A DNA stretch of 64,000 bases from Ryuthela nishihirai (lineage: Eukaryota; Arthropoda; Arachnida; Araneae; Heptathelidae), in the NCBI GenBank assembly GCA_038380435.1, contig JAWZYU010000013.1:62212946-62276945 (forward strand). The letters are read 5' to 3'. Shown piece by piece: positions 45,041 to 55,889 of this stretch. Every line of letters starts with the position of its first letter. Within the stretch, counting starts at the first letter, position 1. The notes under the pieces are model-generated. The model had not been told where the DNA came from. It saw nothing but the letters and a program-made list of their open reading frames with translations, and did no database searches. The position numbers and the translations under genes were made by a program.

Positions 45041-45906
45041 GGTAAAGCGTCACAACCTTTATAAATCCATCCGTTTCACATCGCTGCATACAGATTGCAT
45101 TAGTATTAAATTTCACATTGCATAATTTTTTGTCGACATGAGAACAAGAATGTTATCAAACCACAACATGTTGTCATACTTTGTCTAATATATATCTTAA
45201 CTTGGTTCAAAACGCGATATCTGTACTTCCTCGTTCTAATTAAATTCTGACAATGACCTAAACTATGTGACTTAAACGTATTTGATTGATTGTTTTTTTG
45301 CTTTTATTGAATTTCGCGAAACGTGTTGTTGTAACTAATGTACACATATCCGTGGAAAACTAATAATTCGAAATACAAACCAAGTAATACAAGGAAAAAA
45401 AAAAGTTTCTCAAGGCTTCGAAATCGGGTCCCTTTATAGGTAGGGGACTTGAAGATGAACGCAGCTAACTTCCTGTGGATATTGAATAGTCCATTAAACA
45501 CCCTACTCAACTCTAATGAAGCGAAAAAACAGAAGAGATTCCGAATTCTAACTCGGTTATACCATACGCAGTTATACGGATTTCAAATGTAACAAAGAAT
45601 GAGGGAACCAGAATGAGAAATTAGAATAGACGTTACCCATTAAAGATACTTAGCAAGGGGGATGAGTAGTCATTCTTGTCCATCCGTCTCTTGTAATTGA
45701 AAGAAGGGATTATTTATATTAAAATTTCAGAAGATTAGGATTTAAGAATGTATTCTGTGTGTGTGTGTGTACTTTAAATACATTTATTATTGTATTACGT
45801 GTAATTTTACTTTTTACCAAGACTAAGAGAAGTATTGCATATATAATTTTTGCCTTCCATCACCTATTTTTGTCATTTTGATTCTTTGAGAAATTACTGT
45901 TTGGGC
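45041..45906. other. No gene recognised
   Basis: AT-rich with a short (TG)n at about 45758; an open minus-strand frame (45304-45510) lacks domains. Confidence 0.4.
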
Positions 45907-46408
45907 TACCCAGAAAGATATTTTTGGCTACGTCCCATGTACACAGAGTCTAGAGTGTATATATCAGACTTTTACTCATCCCACCTTATGCATTTACTCT
46001 TCAAAATGGATCAATATAGATGTTGAAATTTCAATAATGAACACTGATTTGATAAATAAGCTTGAAGCCTGAAACGGGAAATTGTTATTTGTTTTTTCCA
46101 TTTGAAATTTAGTAAGTCCCAATAAAAATAATATCGTTTTAAGGAAAATAATATTTATTTCCGGTAGCACTTAGACTACTTGAAAAGTGTGGTTTTACAA
46201 TGTGTGGTGGATCACCCATTTCAGGCTTTGATTTCCCGTTTCAGGCTTCAAGTATATTTATCAAATCAGTGCTCATTATTTAAATTTCAACATCTATATT
46301 GATCCATTTTGAATAGTAAATGCATAAGGTGGGATGAGTAAAAGTCTGATATATACACTCTAGACTTTGTGTACATGGCACGTAGCCAAAAATATCTTGT
46401 GGATTGAT
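45907..46408. mobile_element. Foldback element, ~170-bp inverted arms
   Basis: Left arm (about 45915-46085: AAGATATTTTTGGCTACGT, ATATATCAGACTTTTACTCA, CTTGAAGCCTGAAACGGGAA) is mirrored at about 46225-46404 with about 95% identity. The loop (about 140 bp) is non-coding. Long inverted arms and no ORF suit a foldback-type or MITE-type element. Confidence 0.85.
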
Positions 46409-47474
46409 TCTGTTAATCCCTGACGTAATTCTCTACATCTTTAAATCTCTAGAAACCAAAATAACAAACTGTTTCCATCACAATATTTACTTTATTAACG
46501 AAAAAGGAAGAAGTTTTTCATTGAGATACCAACGAACACACTCATCCACAAAAGAAATTGCAATCACAACTTCTTTCTAGCAAACTGCACAGAGTTCGTC
46601 CTGCCATTCTTCGAGCTATGAAAGTGTCACCTATCAGTTATGTCCTTCATTCAGGCAGCTACTGACAAGGCTGTATGACAATTGGATCCATTTGTAAACT
46701 CGTTAGAACCTCATTGGCATGCATGACTCACCTACGAGGAAAGAGAGCTCCGCTTCCTTGTCATGAGACTACGACAATGAGCAGCGATATAGCTGCAACT
46801 AGAAGCGCCGTCAGCAACAATCAACTTGGCAGACGACAAGAAATACGTTTCCTGATTTTCCTGAGAGATTTAACGTTCCTATTCATAACTTTTGGACACA
46901 AAAAATTAAAAACCCTGACTTATAGAAAGTATGATACTTCTTGTCGGTCTCGTATTGACCTAAACGAATAAAATGTTCAATTTCGCGCATTCTCTATATA
47001 AATGTCAAACTAAATCTGTCCCGTCCCACTTGTGGCTCATAAAACAAAATAATCAATATGCTGAATTTGGCTCATTTCTTCCAATTTGTGAACTCCTCCA
47101 TTTTTAGGTGTATACTAAAATGAGTTTACCATTCATTGTACTCATTAAAAATTTATACTTTTGTTTTTCAATCAAGATATGCCCTTGATTCCTCAAAAAC
47201 ATAGCTTTATTTTTTTCCAAATTAATTACTCATTAGAAATTATGTTTTCTTTTTTAAGTAGAGATATTTTCTTGTGGCTCTCTAAGCATATAGGCTTTTT
47301 CCCTATTGGTTCTTCATTGAATTTTGGTCTGTTGTAAAATTACAGTTAACATCAGATTGCTGTAGGGTGAGTCTGGAAGTCTGAGTATTTAGTTTTGGTG
47401 TTTTCTTTTTTTACCGATACCCATCACACAGGTCTTAGATGGTTTCATTGTCTTAAATAATATACCTATAGTAC
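46409..47474. other. No gene recognised
   Basis: A 98-codon plus-strand frame at 46675-46971 has no recognisable domain. Otherwise AT-rich. Confidence 0.35.
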
Positions 47475-48270
47475 ACTGGTTTCCATAATTTAAGGAAAAT
47501 CCCTAGCTTAAGTCAATGGGAAGCCAACGTCAAAGCTCTATAACTTCTCAAATAAGTTTTTTGTTTCGAAAAATGTTATTGGAGATAAAGATCTCAATCA
47601 AATAAATCGATATCCCGATTTCCATCAATATTTGTTGAATATTTAATGAGTTATGGAAGTTTGAATACTTAACAACAACAATGCCAGTATTAAGAAAGTT
47701 ATACAAAACTGAAGAATAGTGAAAGAATTCTTTACACAGAGTTCTAAAATGCAAATTTATTTTATTAAACACTTTGATGCAATACTTATTATTAAGTTTT
47801 AATTAACTTCTGAAATCTATTTTTGTGGTTGGCATTGTTATCGCTAAATATTTAAACTTCCATAACTCATTATATTAAAAAAAAAATACCACCCCCTCAA
47901 GCAGCTGCTTGCCACAGAGGTCTGACAGGAGCCTGTCAGTACATATGCCACAGTAGAAGATCTGAGAGAATGATAGGACCTCAGCAGAAAACAACACGAA
48001 CATCCATTCCTTACCCGGGGCTCGAACCCAAGTCCCGTAGATCAGTAGCCAAGCGCGCTAACCACTCGACCACGGGACGGCTACTCATTAAATACGGAAC
48101 GAATATTGTTGAAAATTCAGGTATTGATTTATTTGATTGAGATCTTTATCTGCAATCACATTTTTCAAAGCAAAAAAAAAACTTATTTTAGAAGTTATAG
48201 AGCTTTGACGTTAGCTTCCCATTCACTTAACATAGGGATTTTTAATTTTTGGAAACCAGTGTTATTGCTG
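47475..48270. mobile_element. Foldback element family F2 with a SINE inside its right arm
   Basis: The left arm (about 47480-47680: CAACGTCAAAGCTCTATAAC, ATATTTGTTGAATATTTAAT, GAGTTATGGAAGTTTGAATA) is mirrored in two pieces at about 47835-47878 and 48086-48265, separated by a SINE at 47888-48080. Relatives, lacking some parts, are at 54270-54480 and 59510-59940. Core about 150 bp, non-coding. Confidence 0.8.
47888..48080 (-). mobile_element. SINE family 1, full-length, inserted in foldback arm
   Basis: The minus strand reads CGTGGTCGAGTGGTTAGCGC (A box), GGGTTCGAGCCCCGGG (B box), CTGACAGGCTCCTGTCAGAC and GCAAGCAGCTGCTTGAGGGG. Confidence 0.88.
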
Positions 48271-48736
48271 CACGCTGATTCTTAAATTTCTTTTCATATC
48301 GTACTGTTATTTCACAAAACGTCTTGTATATTATTAGATAACTGGATGATTTTAGTTTGCATTAGATCGCATTTCATTGTTTAAACGTTGAAACGTTGAA
48401 AAATAAATATATTGTTCTGCAACAACTGTGAAATATTAGTTTTCGAATATTTACGGCTTTCCCACTGCCAACTCGACCACGCGATATACAGAAAAGGAAG
48501 GCATGTCATTGGACTAGGATGTTTCCTTTTTTCATAATGTGCAAAAAAATTATTTGCCAAATAGAAAAACAAAATTAACACTATATCCGAAGTCAGCAGA
48601 GTTAAAATGTAGAAAATTATATCGGAATAAACGCAAATTTTAAAAGTTGATATCCACATGAGTGAGCTGTTACAAAAGGGTTTGAAAATGCATTTATATT
48701 ATATATATTTTTACGATAAATATAACTTCTGATAAA

Positions 48737-49060
48737 CCTGGGGTAGGGTTGGATAAGTCGGTATTGCGTGAGGCTCGTAATCTACACTTCCCAGGTTCGA
48801 ATCCCGCCTGGGCTAGGACTGAGATTTAACTCCGCAAAACTCCGCTATCCTGCCCTCGGTTAGCAGGGCACACCGATGGGCTTGGAAAGACCGCCGTCCA
48901 TAGGATAGTACTTTAATCGTGACGCCGCCTGTGAGAGAGTCATACCCCGCCTGTGAGAGAGTTAAAGAACATGCTGGAAGGCCTTGATGGGAAGCAATTA
49001 TCTATCTCCCAATAACTCTCCAGTTGGTTCCCTTCCCCTAACCTACTTTTAGCCAATTGT
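48737..49060 (+). mobile_element. SINE family 2, near full-length
   Basis: The head reads GTAGGGTTGGATAAGTCGGT (degraded A box), GAGGCTCGTAATCTACACTT, and CAGGTTCGAATCCC (B box). The body includes GATGGGCTTGGAAAGACC and a duplicated CGCCTGTGAGAGAGT, and the tail has ATGCTGGAAGGCCTTGATGG. Confidence 0.75.
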
Positions 49061-49109
49061 GAGAAAAAAAGTACCTATCAAGAGTGAAAGGTCCTTTTTT
49101 ACTTCTGAT

Positions 49110-49790
49110 GCCTCAGAAGACATCATGCCAACTCTGATAAACTTAATCTTATAGAATTTTTGAATGAAAAGGGAAAAAAAAAGTATCCCATTTGTTATAG
49201 TTATAGACTTAATGGTTCAATCAAATTTCTAATAAGCAGAATCGTATATTTTGGCATTTTAAATGAAAAGGGATCAAAAGCAGTCAATTTGCTATTGTTA
49301 TAGATTTAATGTTTCGATCAGATATCTGATAAACCTAATCGTATATGTTGCCATTTATAAATTATTAAAGAAACAAAATAATCCATTTCCTATTGTTATA
49401 TACTTAATGGGCAATCAAACTTCTGATAAACCCAATCTCACATTTTAGCATTTTGAAACAAAAAGGAAACAAAAGTAGTGCATTTACTGTTGCTGAAAAT
49501 TTAATATTTCGGTCAAACTTTTGTTAAATTGAAACGTACGTTTTGGGTATTTTTGCATGAAAAAAGTAGAAACAGAAGTAGTCATTTTGTTATCGTTATA
49601 GGTTTAATAGTGGAATCAAAACTTTCTTAAACCGAATCACTTATTTTGGTATTTTTGAATTTCAATTTTAGTATTTTTGAAGTCCATTTGCTATTGTTAA
49701 AGAATTAATGGTGCAATCTATTAGAACTTCTGATACACCGAGTCGTATATTATGGCATATTTTGATGAAAGATGTAAACAAAGTCCTAAC
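49110..49790. repeat. Degenerate minisatellite, period ~98-103 bp, 6-7 units
   Basis: The phrase TTGCTATTGTTATAGATTTA followed by ATGGTTCAATCAAACTTCTG recurs at about 49192, 49295, 49393, 49491, 49593 and 49695, with each unit containing a variant of AATCGTATATTTTGGCATTT. Confidence 0.8.
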
Positions 49791-49799
49791 AATCACTTA

Positions 49800-50400
49800 C
49801 TTGAAAGACAATCTATTCCAGGTTTGAGGTACATATAAATATTCATTATACGACTTCTGATGCCTTAGTAGGTACAAAAATATCAATCTGCATTAAATTA
49901 CTCTTGATACACCAAACTAGAAATCGTAAATATTTGTTAAAAGGCCTTTGATATGCCTGTACACAGATATATCCTCTTCAAAATATATGATCTCTTAGTG
50001 CAGTGAGAATAAACATCCATTACATATGATGACTTTTGATGCCTTAGTTCACGGTAAACACAAATATTTATTAGAAGAGCTCTGATGACTAAAACGGATA
50101 ACATAAATCTATTTTAAGAAACACGCACTATATTAACGCACTATATTTTTTACGCACAGAAAATGCAGTCATCTGTTAAAAATGATGTGATGATTTATAG
50201 ACATCCATTAAATGACATGTGATGACACAGTACATAAAAATATAAACCTACATTATATGACATATGGTACTTATCAACACATAAACATACGCAATCTTTA
50301 GAAATTTTGTGATACCTTAATGGACAGGGAATAAACATCCAGTAGATGATATGTGATAAGAATAGACAAAACATATCTTTAGAAGAACACTGAAATCTCA
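49800..50400. repeat. Degenerate repeat of ~60-bp phrases
   Basis: Variants of AAACATCCATTACATATGATG and GACTTTTGATGCCTTAGT recur irregularly (about 49850, 50010, 50200, 50335). Likely an old tandem array. Confidence 0.5.
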
Positions 50401-50795
50401 CTACTCTAGACAAAGATTCCTCAGATAATCTTGGGATTCCTCATTGCAAAAGAAAATGCTTAAACCATGGAAATCAAAGTACAAAATATTGTAGTCTAAT
50501 CTCGAAGTAAATATGCACTGAGTGATAAAGTACAGTGTTAAGTTATTGAAATTAGTTGAGGCATTTGTAGCTAACGCTTGCCATAATTCAATATAGAAAC
50601 TACCTATTGTACTCACGTGCAGGCACGAATATGCAAAAAATAAACGGATGGGGGGAGAGCAAGAGAATGTATTTTCCATTGAAGCCGTACCTTTTCCCTT
50701 CCCTTTCGAAGTTTTAAAGAAAAATTGTGTAAAGTGTATTAAAAATACAGAAGATTTTTGCCTAAATTATAATCCTACCTTATCCTAGGATTATT

Positions 50796-53476
50796 CATCA
50801 TCATCATCATCATCATCATCCTCAAGCAGCCATGGGCTACGGAGGTCCAACTAGACCGTGCAATTTAGTTCTCCAAGCAAGTCAACCCTGAGCTACATCT
50901 ACTGCATCCTGCCACTACACACCAATTCTAACAAGGTCCTGTTTGACATTGTCTGCCCACCGCATCCTAGGTCTCCCCCATTTTCTGAGGCCTTTAGGCA
51001 CACTGTTCATAAACTTATTCGCCAATCTATAATTATTCATACGGGCAACATGGCCAAACCAACGGAGTCTCTCTCTGCACAATAAGCTGCTTAAAGGAGG
51101 TTGCAAACTCCTTTGCCTAACCTCATCATTACTTACAAATTTGAACCACCTAATGCCCAAGATACTGCGTAAGCATCTGGAATCAAAAGCATTTAGTTTC
51201 CTGTTATCTTGTTTGCAAAGTGTCCAAGGTTCACTACCATAACTAACCCTAGAAAGAACCAAACTATTATACAGTCTAATTTTACTCTTTAGGTGTATAC
51301 GCCTATTTCTCCACACTCTCCATAGATTCTTAAAAGTCCCGGAAGCAATATCTATTCGTCTGTTAATCTCACGTAGCACATCACCATTATCTGTTACATG
51401 GCTTCCAAGATAATTAAACTGTGACACCTGCTCAAGAATGAAACCATTCAGATTAATTGAATCACAGCTTGTCTGACCAATTTTCATCACTTTAGTTTTC
51501 TCTCTGTTTATAAACAAACCTACTCTACTACCAGTCTCATCAACAGCTCAAATCAAAGAGTTCATCGCATCAACATCATTTGCCAAAAGGGCTAAATCAT
51601 CAGTATAATCTAAATCAGAACGTTTCGTATCTCCAGCCCATTTAAGGCCAAAATCTTTCCCTTGAAGTGAATTTCGCATAACATAATCAATAACCAAGCT
51701 AAAGAGAAAAGGAGACAAAATGCACCCTTATCGAATACCAGAAGTAATGCTAAACCAATTGCTACAAGCCTTACCAACTCTCACACACGACTCAGTGTTA
51801 TTATAGAGAGCTTTCATTATGTTAACTAACTTGTCTGGTATACCATATGATTTCACAATCAACCACAAATTATGACGATCAACAGAGTCGAAAGCCTATT
51901 TGAAATCAACAAAGCTAGCAACCAGAGGTTTCTGAAACTCTAAACATTTCTCAGGAATCTGCCTAAGTGAAAATATCTGATCCACACATCCCCTACCACT
52001 TTTGAATCCACGTTGCTCATCATGCAATTGACTGTTAACCAGATTCGTAATTCTATTAAGCACAATCATGGAAAGAACTTTACCTGGAGCAGAGAGTAGG
52101 CTGATATCCCTAAAGTTATCACATGAACTGCGCTCACCTTTTTTGAAAATAGGTATAACACTAGCTCTGGTAAAATCCTTAGGAATCGTGCCTTTATCAT
52201 AAAAGATATTCAGAATTTCAGGCATCCAAGTGGTAACCGAAACATTCCCAGCTCTAAGCATTTCTGTAGTAATTTCATCTACCCCTGGGGATTTATGAAG
52301 TTTAAGTTTAGAAACAGCCAAAATAACTTCAAATTGTGTTATAGAGCCAACATTAAAACCACCAATGCATTTATCATCATCGCAAACAATGTGTATAGAA
52401 CTAACCACATTGTTTAGAATATCACTGAAATGCTCAGCTCACCTAGCCATGACAGAATACTCACCTTCTATAACCTAACCTTCTTTATCTTTCAATCCCT
52501 GTATACCTGTCCATTTTCTACCGCACAAAACATTAACTATCTGGTACAGCTCTCTGCTGTTGTGCTGTCTAATAGCTTCCTCGGCTTTGTCAGCCAAACC
52601 ATCAAGCCAAAGATTCTTATCAGCAGCTAACTAATCCTTCACACATTTATTAAGTTCTCTGTAATGCTTTCTATTAGGACTAGTTGGGTAGTGATTTAGG
52701 GCATTCCTGCAGTTCTTTCTTTCCGAAATAAGCTGAAGTGCCTTATCACTCAGATAATTCTGTCTCTTCTGCTCCTTTTTTCCTAAAAGAGTATTGTTAG
52801 TGTCAAAAGAAGCCTGTTTAAAATGATCCCATTCTTCCTGAACTTCAGTAGTAAGCATACCATGACTGTCATAATGACTAAGTAACCCATCATGGTAAGC
52901 TTTGGCTATAACTGGGTCTTTCAGAGCTTCAGTATTAAAAGTAAATGTTTTAACCCTAGCACAACACTTATTAAGTTTAAGTTGCAAGACAATTTTAACA
53001 AGGTAATGATCAGATCCAATTTCAGCCCCCCTATATGACCTGGTATTCCTAACAGAACTAGCCCATTTGCTGTTAATTAATATATGATCAATCATATTCT
53101 TATGCAGCCCATCTGGTGAAACCCATGTGTACTTACGTATGTCGCGGTGTTTGTAATTAGTGTTAGTTATTCTGAAACCATTGAGTTTACTTACCTGTAG
53201 GAGACGTTTCCCATTGCCATTGCAGCTACCAATACCAAAAGGGCCTATTACTCCTCCCCAAAGGTCAGAGTCAGTACCAACTTTGGCATTGAAGTCACCA
53301 AGAACAAAGGTAATATCTCCTTCTTGACAGAATTCAAAATATCCTGAAGTTGTCCATAAAGCCCTATCCTTCTCATCCTCATCGGCATCCTCAGAGGGGG
53401 CATAACTGCAGATAACATTCAAGTCTTTAACGCTTGTCTGAAATTTTGCTGTAAGAAACCTTTCATTAATGCACTC
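50796..53476 (-). mobile_element. RTE-like LINE copy D, 5'-truncated
   Basis: The tail (CAT)n is at 50796-50820 (plus strand), and the element extends to about 53476, where homology stops inside the endonuclease region (ECINERFLTAKF). The C-terminal third is nearly identical to copy C, including unusual shared substitutions (SEPWTLCKQDN, GNVSVTTWM), so C and D are close relatives. Confidence 0.88.
50915..53476 (-). pseudogene. RTE-like LINE D: endonuclease, RT and C-terminal region (broken)
   Basis: The endonuclease part (52631-53476) is open: LGDFNAKVGTDSDLWGGVIG, YTWVSPDGLHKNMIDHILIN and RGAEIGSDHYLVKIV keep all expected catalytic motifs. A stop at about 52629 precedes the linker. RT in 51896-52408 shows LKLHKSPGVDEITTEML, FKKGERSSCDNFRDISLLS and ERGFKSGRGCVDQIFSLRQ, breaking just inside motif A (VDFK then stop). 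Motif B (SGIR..GC) and YTDDLALLA (the YADD alanine is threonine) follow in other frames at about 51600-51750. 50915-51517 is an open C-terminal block ending GRPRMRWADNVKQDLVRIGV. Confidence 0.83.
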
Positions 53477-53479
53477 GGT

Positions 53480-54265
53480 GGGTGGCATGTATCCCCAGCC
53501 ACCCCCCTTAAGTCCGGTTTTTTTCACGTGCAATGTGGCTCTTGAATTATTGTAGTGTTTCACGAATTTGAAGAATTGTCTGTATTGTTTTGGTCGCCAA
53601 CACCGTCAACTATACCGAAATGTTTACGAAAGCTATTCGAAAAACAAAATGATGATGTTTAATCCGTTTTAATGTAATAACATCAGATGCGATCATAATG
53701 ATGACACTTGAGAATGTACTTGAAACGATGCCGAAATGTCTCTGAAGAGCAGGGTCGGAATGGAGAGGGTTCCTCTGCTGAAGTTTCCGATATATCTCAG
53801 AACTCTTCCACAGCAGGAAACAGCAGGAACACAGCAGAAACTGTAGGAAAAAAGCCTCCTTTTCTTTACTACTGGAGGACACTGCCAGATAAAATACAGG
53901 GGACAGCATTATAAAAGCAAAGAGGCAGCACATCTCTCTTCGTTCCTATTATGAGAATTTTAGTAACAAGAAAAAGAAGGTTAGCTGCATTATTTTTTCT
54001 GCCCCAATACCATATCCTATTTTTAGATCCGAGTTTGCTGATATGAATAATGATACTCCAGAAATCATCTCCAGTTTGAGCGGAACCAGTTTATTAAGCA
54101 TTATATTTTTGTAAATTAAAAAATTCTGCTTTACATCCTCGAAAAATACAGACAAACATAAATTCATATATACATATTCTGGACAGAAAAATGGAAACAT
54201 CCCCATGTTAAGCTTATGGAGAGTCAAATTCGAAGATCTGTAATTTCTAAAATTACCTTTTTATG
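53480..54265. other. Spacer with one TATA-like site; no gene assigned
   Basis: CATTATAAAAGC (about 53909) is followed by ATG at 53951, whose frame is 34 codons. Nearby AACAGCAGGAAACAGCAGG-type phrases form a short repeat. Not convincing as a gene. Confidence 0.3.
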
Positions 54266-54269
54266 GTAA

Positions 54270-54480
54270 AATAGGAATAGATGAATTAAAATCTAGGTTT
54301 CCAACAATATTTGTTTTGTATTTAAAGAGCTGTGGAAGCTCGAATACTTAACAGCCTCAAAGTCAGGCCTAAGAATCTCGTGTAAAACTGACAATTATTG
54401 AAATGATTACTTGCACAAAATTCTGAAATATATCCTTGTTTTATTAAATAGTTCGAAATAATAATTCTTAAGTTTAAATA
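54270..54480. mobile_element. Degenerate relative of foldback family F2
   Basis: TTTCCAACAATATTTGTTTT, AGCTGTGGAAGCTCGAATAC, TTAACAGCCTCAAAGTCAG, CTTGCACAAAATTCTGAAAT follow the order seen at 47620-47780. Confidence 0.55.
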
Positions 54481-54586
54481 AACTTATATGGTGAATTCTG
54501 ATGATGACATCTCTGATATTCAATATTAAAACTTTTTATAACCCTTGATACATCAACATCACAAAATATAAAAAATAAATAAATAT

Positions 54587-54768
54587 CGCCCTGAAGCAGC
54601 GGCTTGCCACAGACGTCTGACAGTTTATATGCCATAGTAGAAGGTCTGTGAATATGGCAGGACCTCAGCAGAAAAACAACACGAACATCCATACCTTATC
54701 CGGGCTCAAACCTAGGTCCCCTTAGATCAGTAACCAAGTACGCTAACCACTCGACCACTGGACACCTT
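54587..54768 (-). mobile_element. SINE family 1, near full-length
   Basis: The minus strand carries GAGTGGTTAGCGTACTTGGT, a B-box variant (AGGTTTGAGCCC) and the GCAAGCCGCTGCTTCAGG body (variant of the family hallmark). Confidence 0.82.
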
Positions 54769-54769
54769 T

Positions 54770-55620
54770 CAGCTAGAAGAGGAAAATGCATGTTCTCATT
54801 TCTTGTTATTGGTCTTCCAAGACAGAGCCAATGTCATCTGAAAACATTAGTGGAATCTCGGAACCGTTCCTACAGTCTGTTGATTTATCAAAGGGCATTT
54901 CCACTAAAGAAGTTAAGTGATTTTTGATTTAAATTACAAGGTTATAGAAGGGATCACACTGAGCAAAGCCCTGAAGTAGAGAAGAAAAGGAAATTAATTC
55001 CGTACGTTTTCTAAGATGTAGAAATCGAAATATCCGTAGTCACTAAGTTTGTGCTATTAGCATGTATAGATAAAAGTTGTGTTTTTTATTCTGCCTTGAA
55101 GAGCATGTCAAATATCAAAATTCGGATTTTTCCAAAATTTATGACTTGAATTACTCCTAGATATAAATTGAAACAGCTGGACCACTTCTGCAACATAAGG
55201 AGAATTAGGGTGATCCTCTGTCAGTCGCTCGATCACAATCAGATATATACAAAAACCCGTGTCCCCCACTAACACGATAGATGCATTCTTCAGAAAATTC
55301 GAGTAATATGAAATCGTATTATTCGGATACCTATTTATAGTAAGAATTAATTTAAATAAGAGAAGATAAATAAATAAATAAATAAATATACACAGATGAG
55401 TCTCATCCAATGGTGCAGGTGGTGCGACTGCAGTAGTAAGTAAAGGCCCTAAAAATAAAGGCCCTTACTTTTAATTAAAAATTTGCAACCACTGAGAGCA
55501 GCTGTCTTTTAATCTCACTTTCTGGAGCAGGGGAAACAATCTCAAAAGGAAAAGTGGTAACTTCAAATTTCCGCTGTTCCAAAGAAATAGCAAAGATGGA
55601 GGTATCCAGAAAACAGGATT
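54770..55620. other. No gene assigned
   Basis: A minus-strand open frame at 55108-55410 reads IERLTEDHPNSPYVAEVVQL, which looks protein-like, but no splice frame or family supports it. (AAAT)n at about 55368-55386. Confidence 0.35.
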
Positions 55621-55626
55621 TAAGAA

Positions 55627-55835
55627 AAAAGATACCAACAGATATTTTCTAACAATTTTCTCCTAGAAATACTGTCACACATTTTGCAATCAGTAGATAC
55701 TCTCTCTAAATTTCTGCAATATTCAGATGATGACTTTTGAAACTCCTCTCCATTGTTGCACATTGTATTATAAAGTTTGTACGAATCGAGGAACAAGTTT
55801 AATAAATTCAATGAAGGTGAGCTATGTGAGTACCA
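55627..55835 (-). CDS. Candidate terminal exon, cysteine-rich
   Basis: On the minus strand the frame reads LFLDSYKLYNTMCNNGEEF, SSSEYCRNLERVSTDCKMC and RRKLLENIC and ends at TAA near 55622. Five cysteines in 40 residues, alternating with charged helical spacers, suggest a disulfide-bonded secreted protein. A possible acceptor (ACTCACATAG) bounds it at about 55833. It could belong with the exon at 62476-62540 on the same strand, but intermediate exons would be needed to reconcile phases. No family recognised. Confidence 0.3.
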
Positions 55836-55889
55836 AAGGCTTAAGAATGAACAAAATGGCTTCGAAATCGAGGTATTCAACTTTACTTA

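Noticed and set aside
46675..46971. 98-codon plus-strand frame
   Set aside because: No domain, no splice or promoter support, composition like neighbouring non-coding DNA.
49110..50400. CRISPR-like or satellite-encoded gene
   Set aside because: Degenerate tandem minisatellite; spacing and divergence are continuous, with no repeat-spacer structure.
53700..53990. TATA-driven gene at 53.9 kb
   Set aside because: The TATAAAAG is followed by a very short frame with no signal peptide or donor site; insufficient support.
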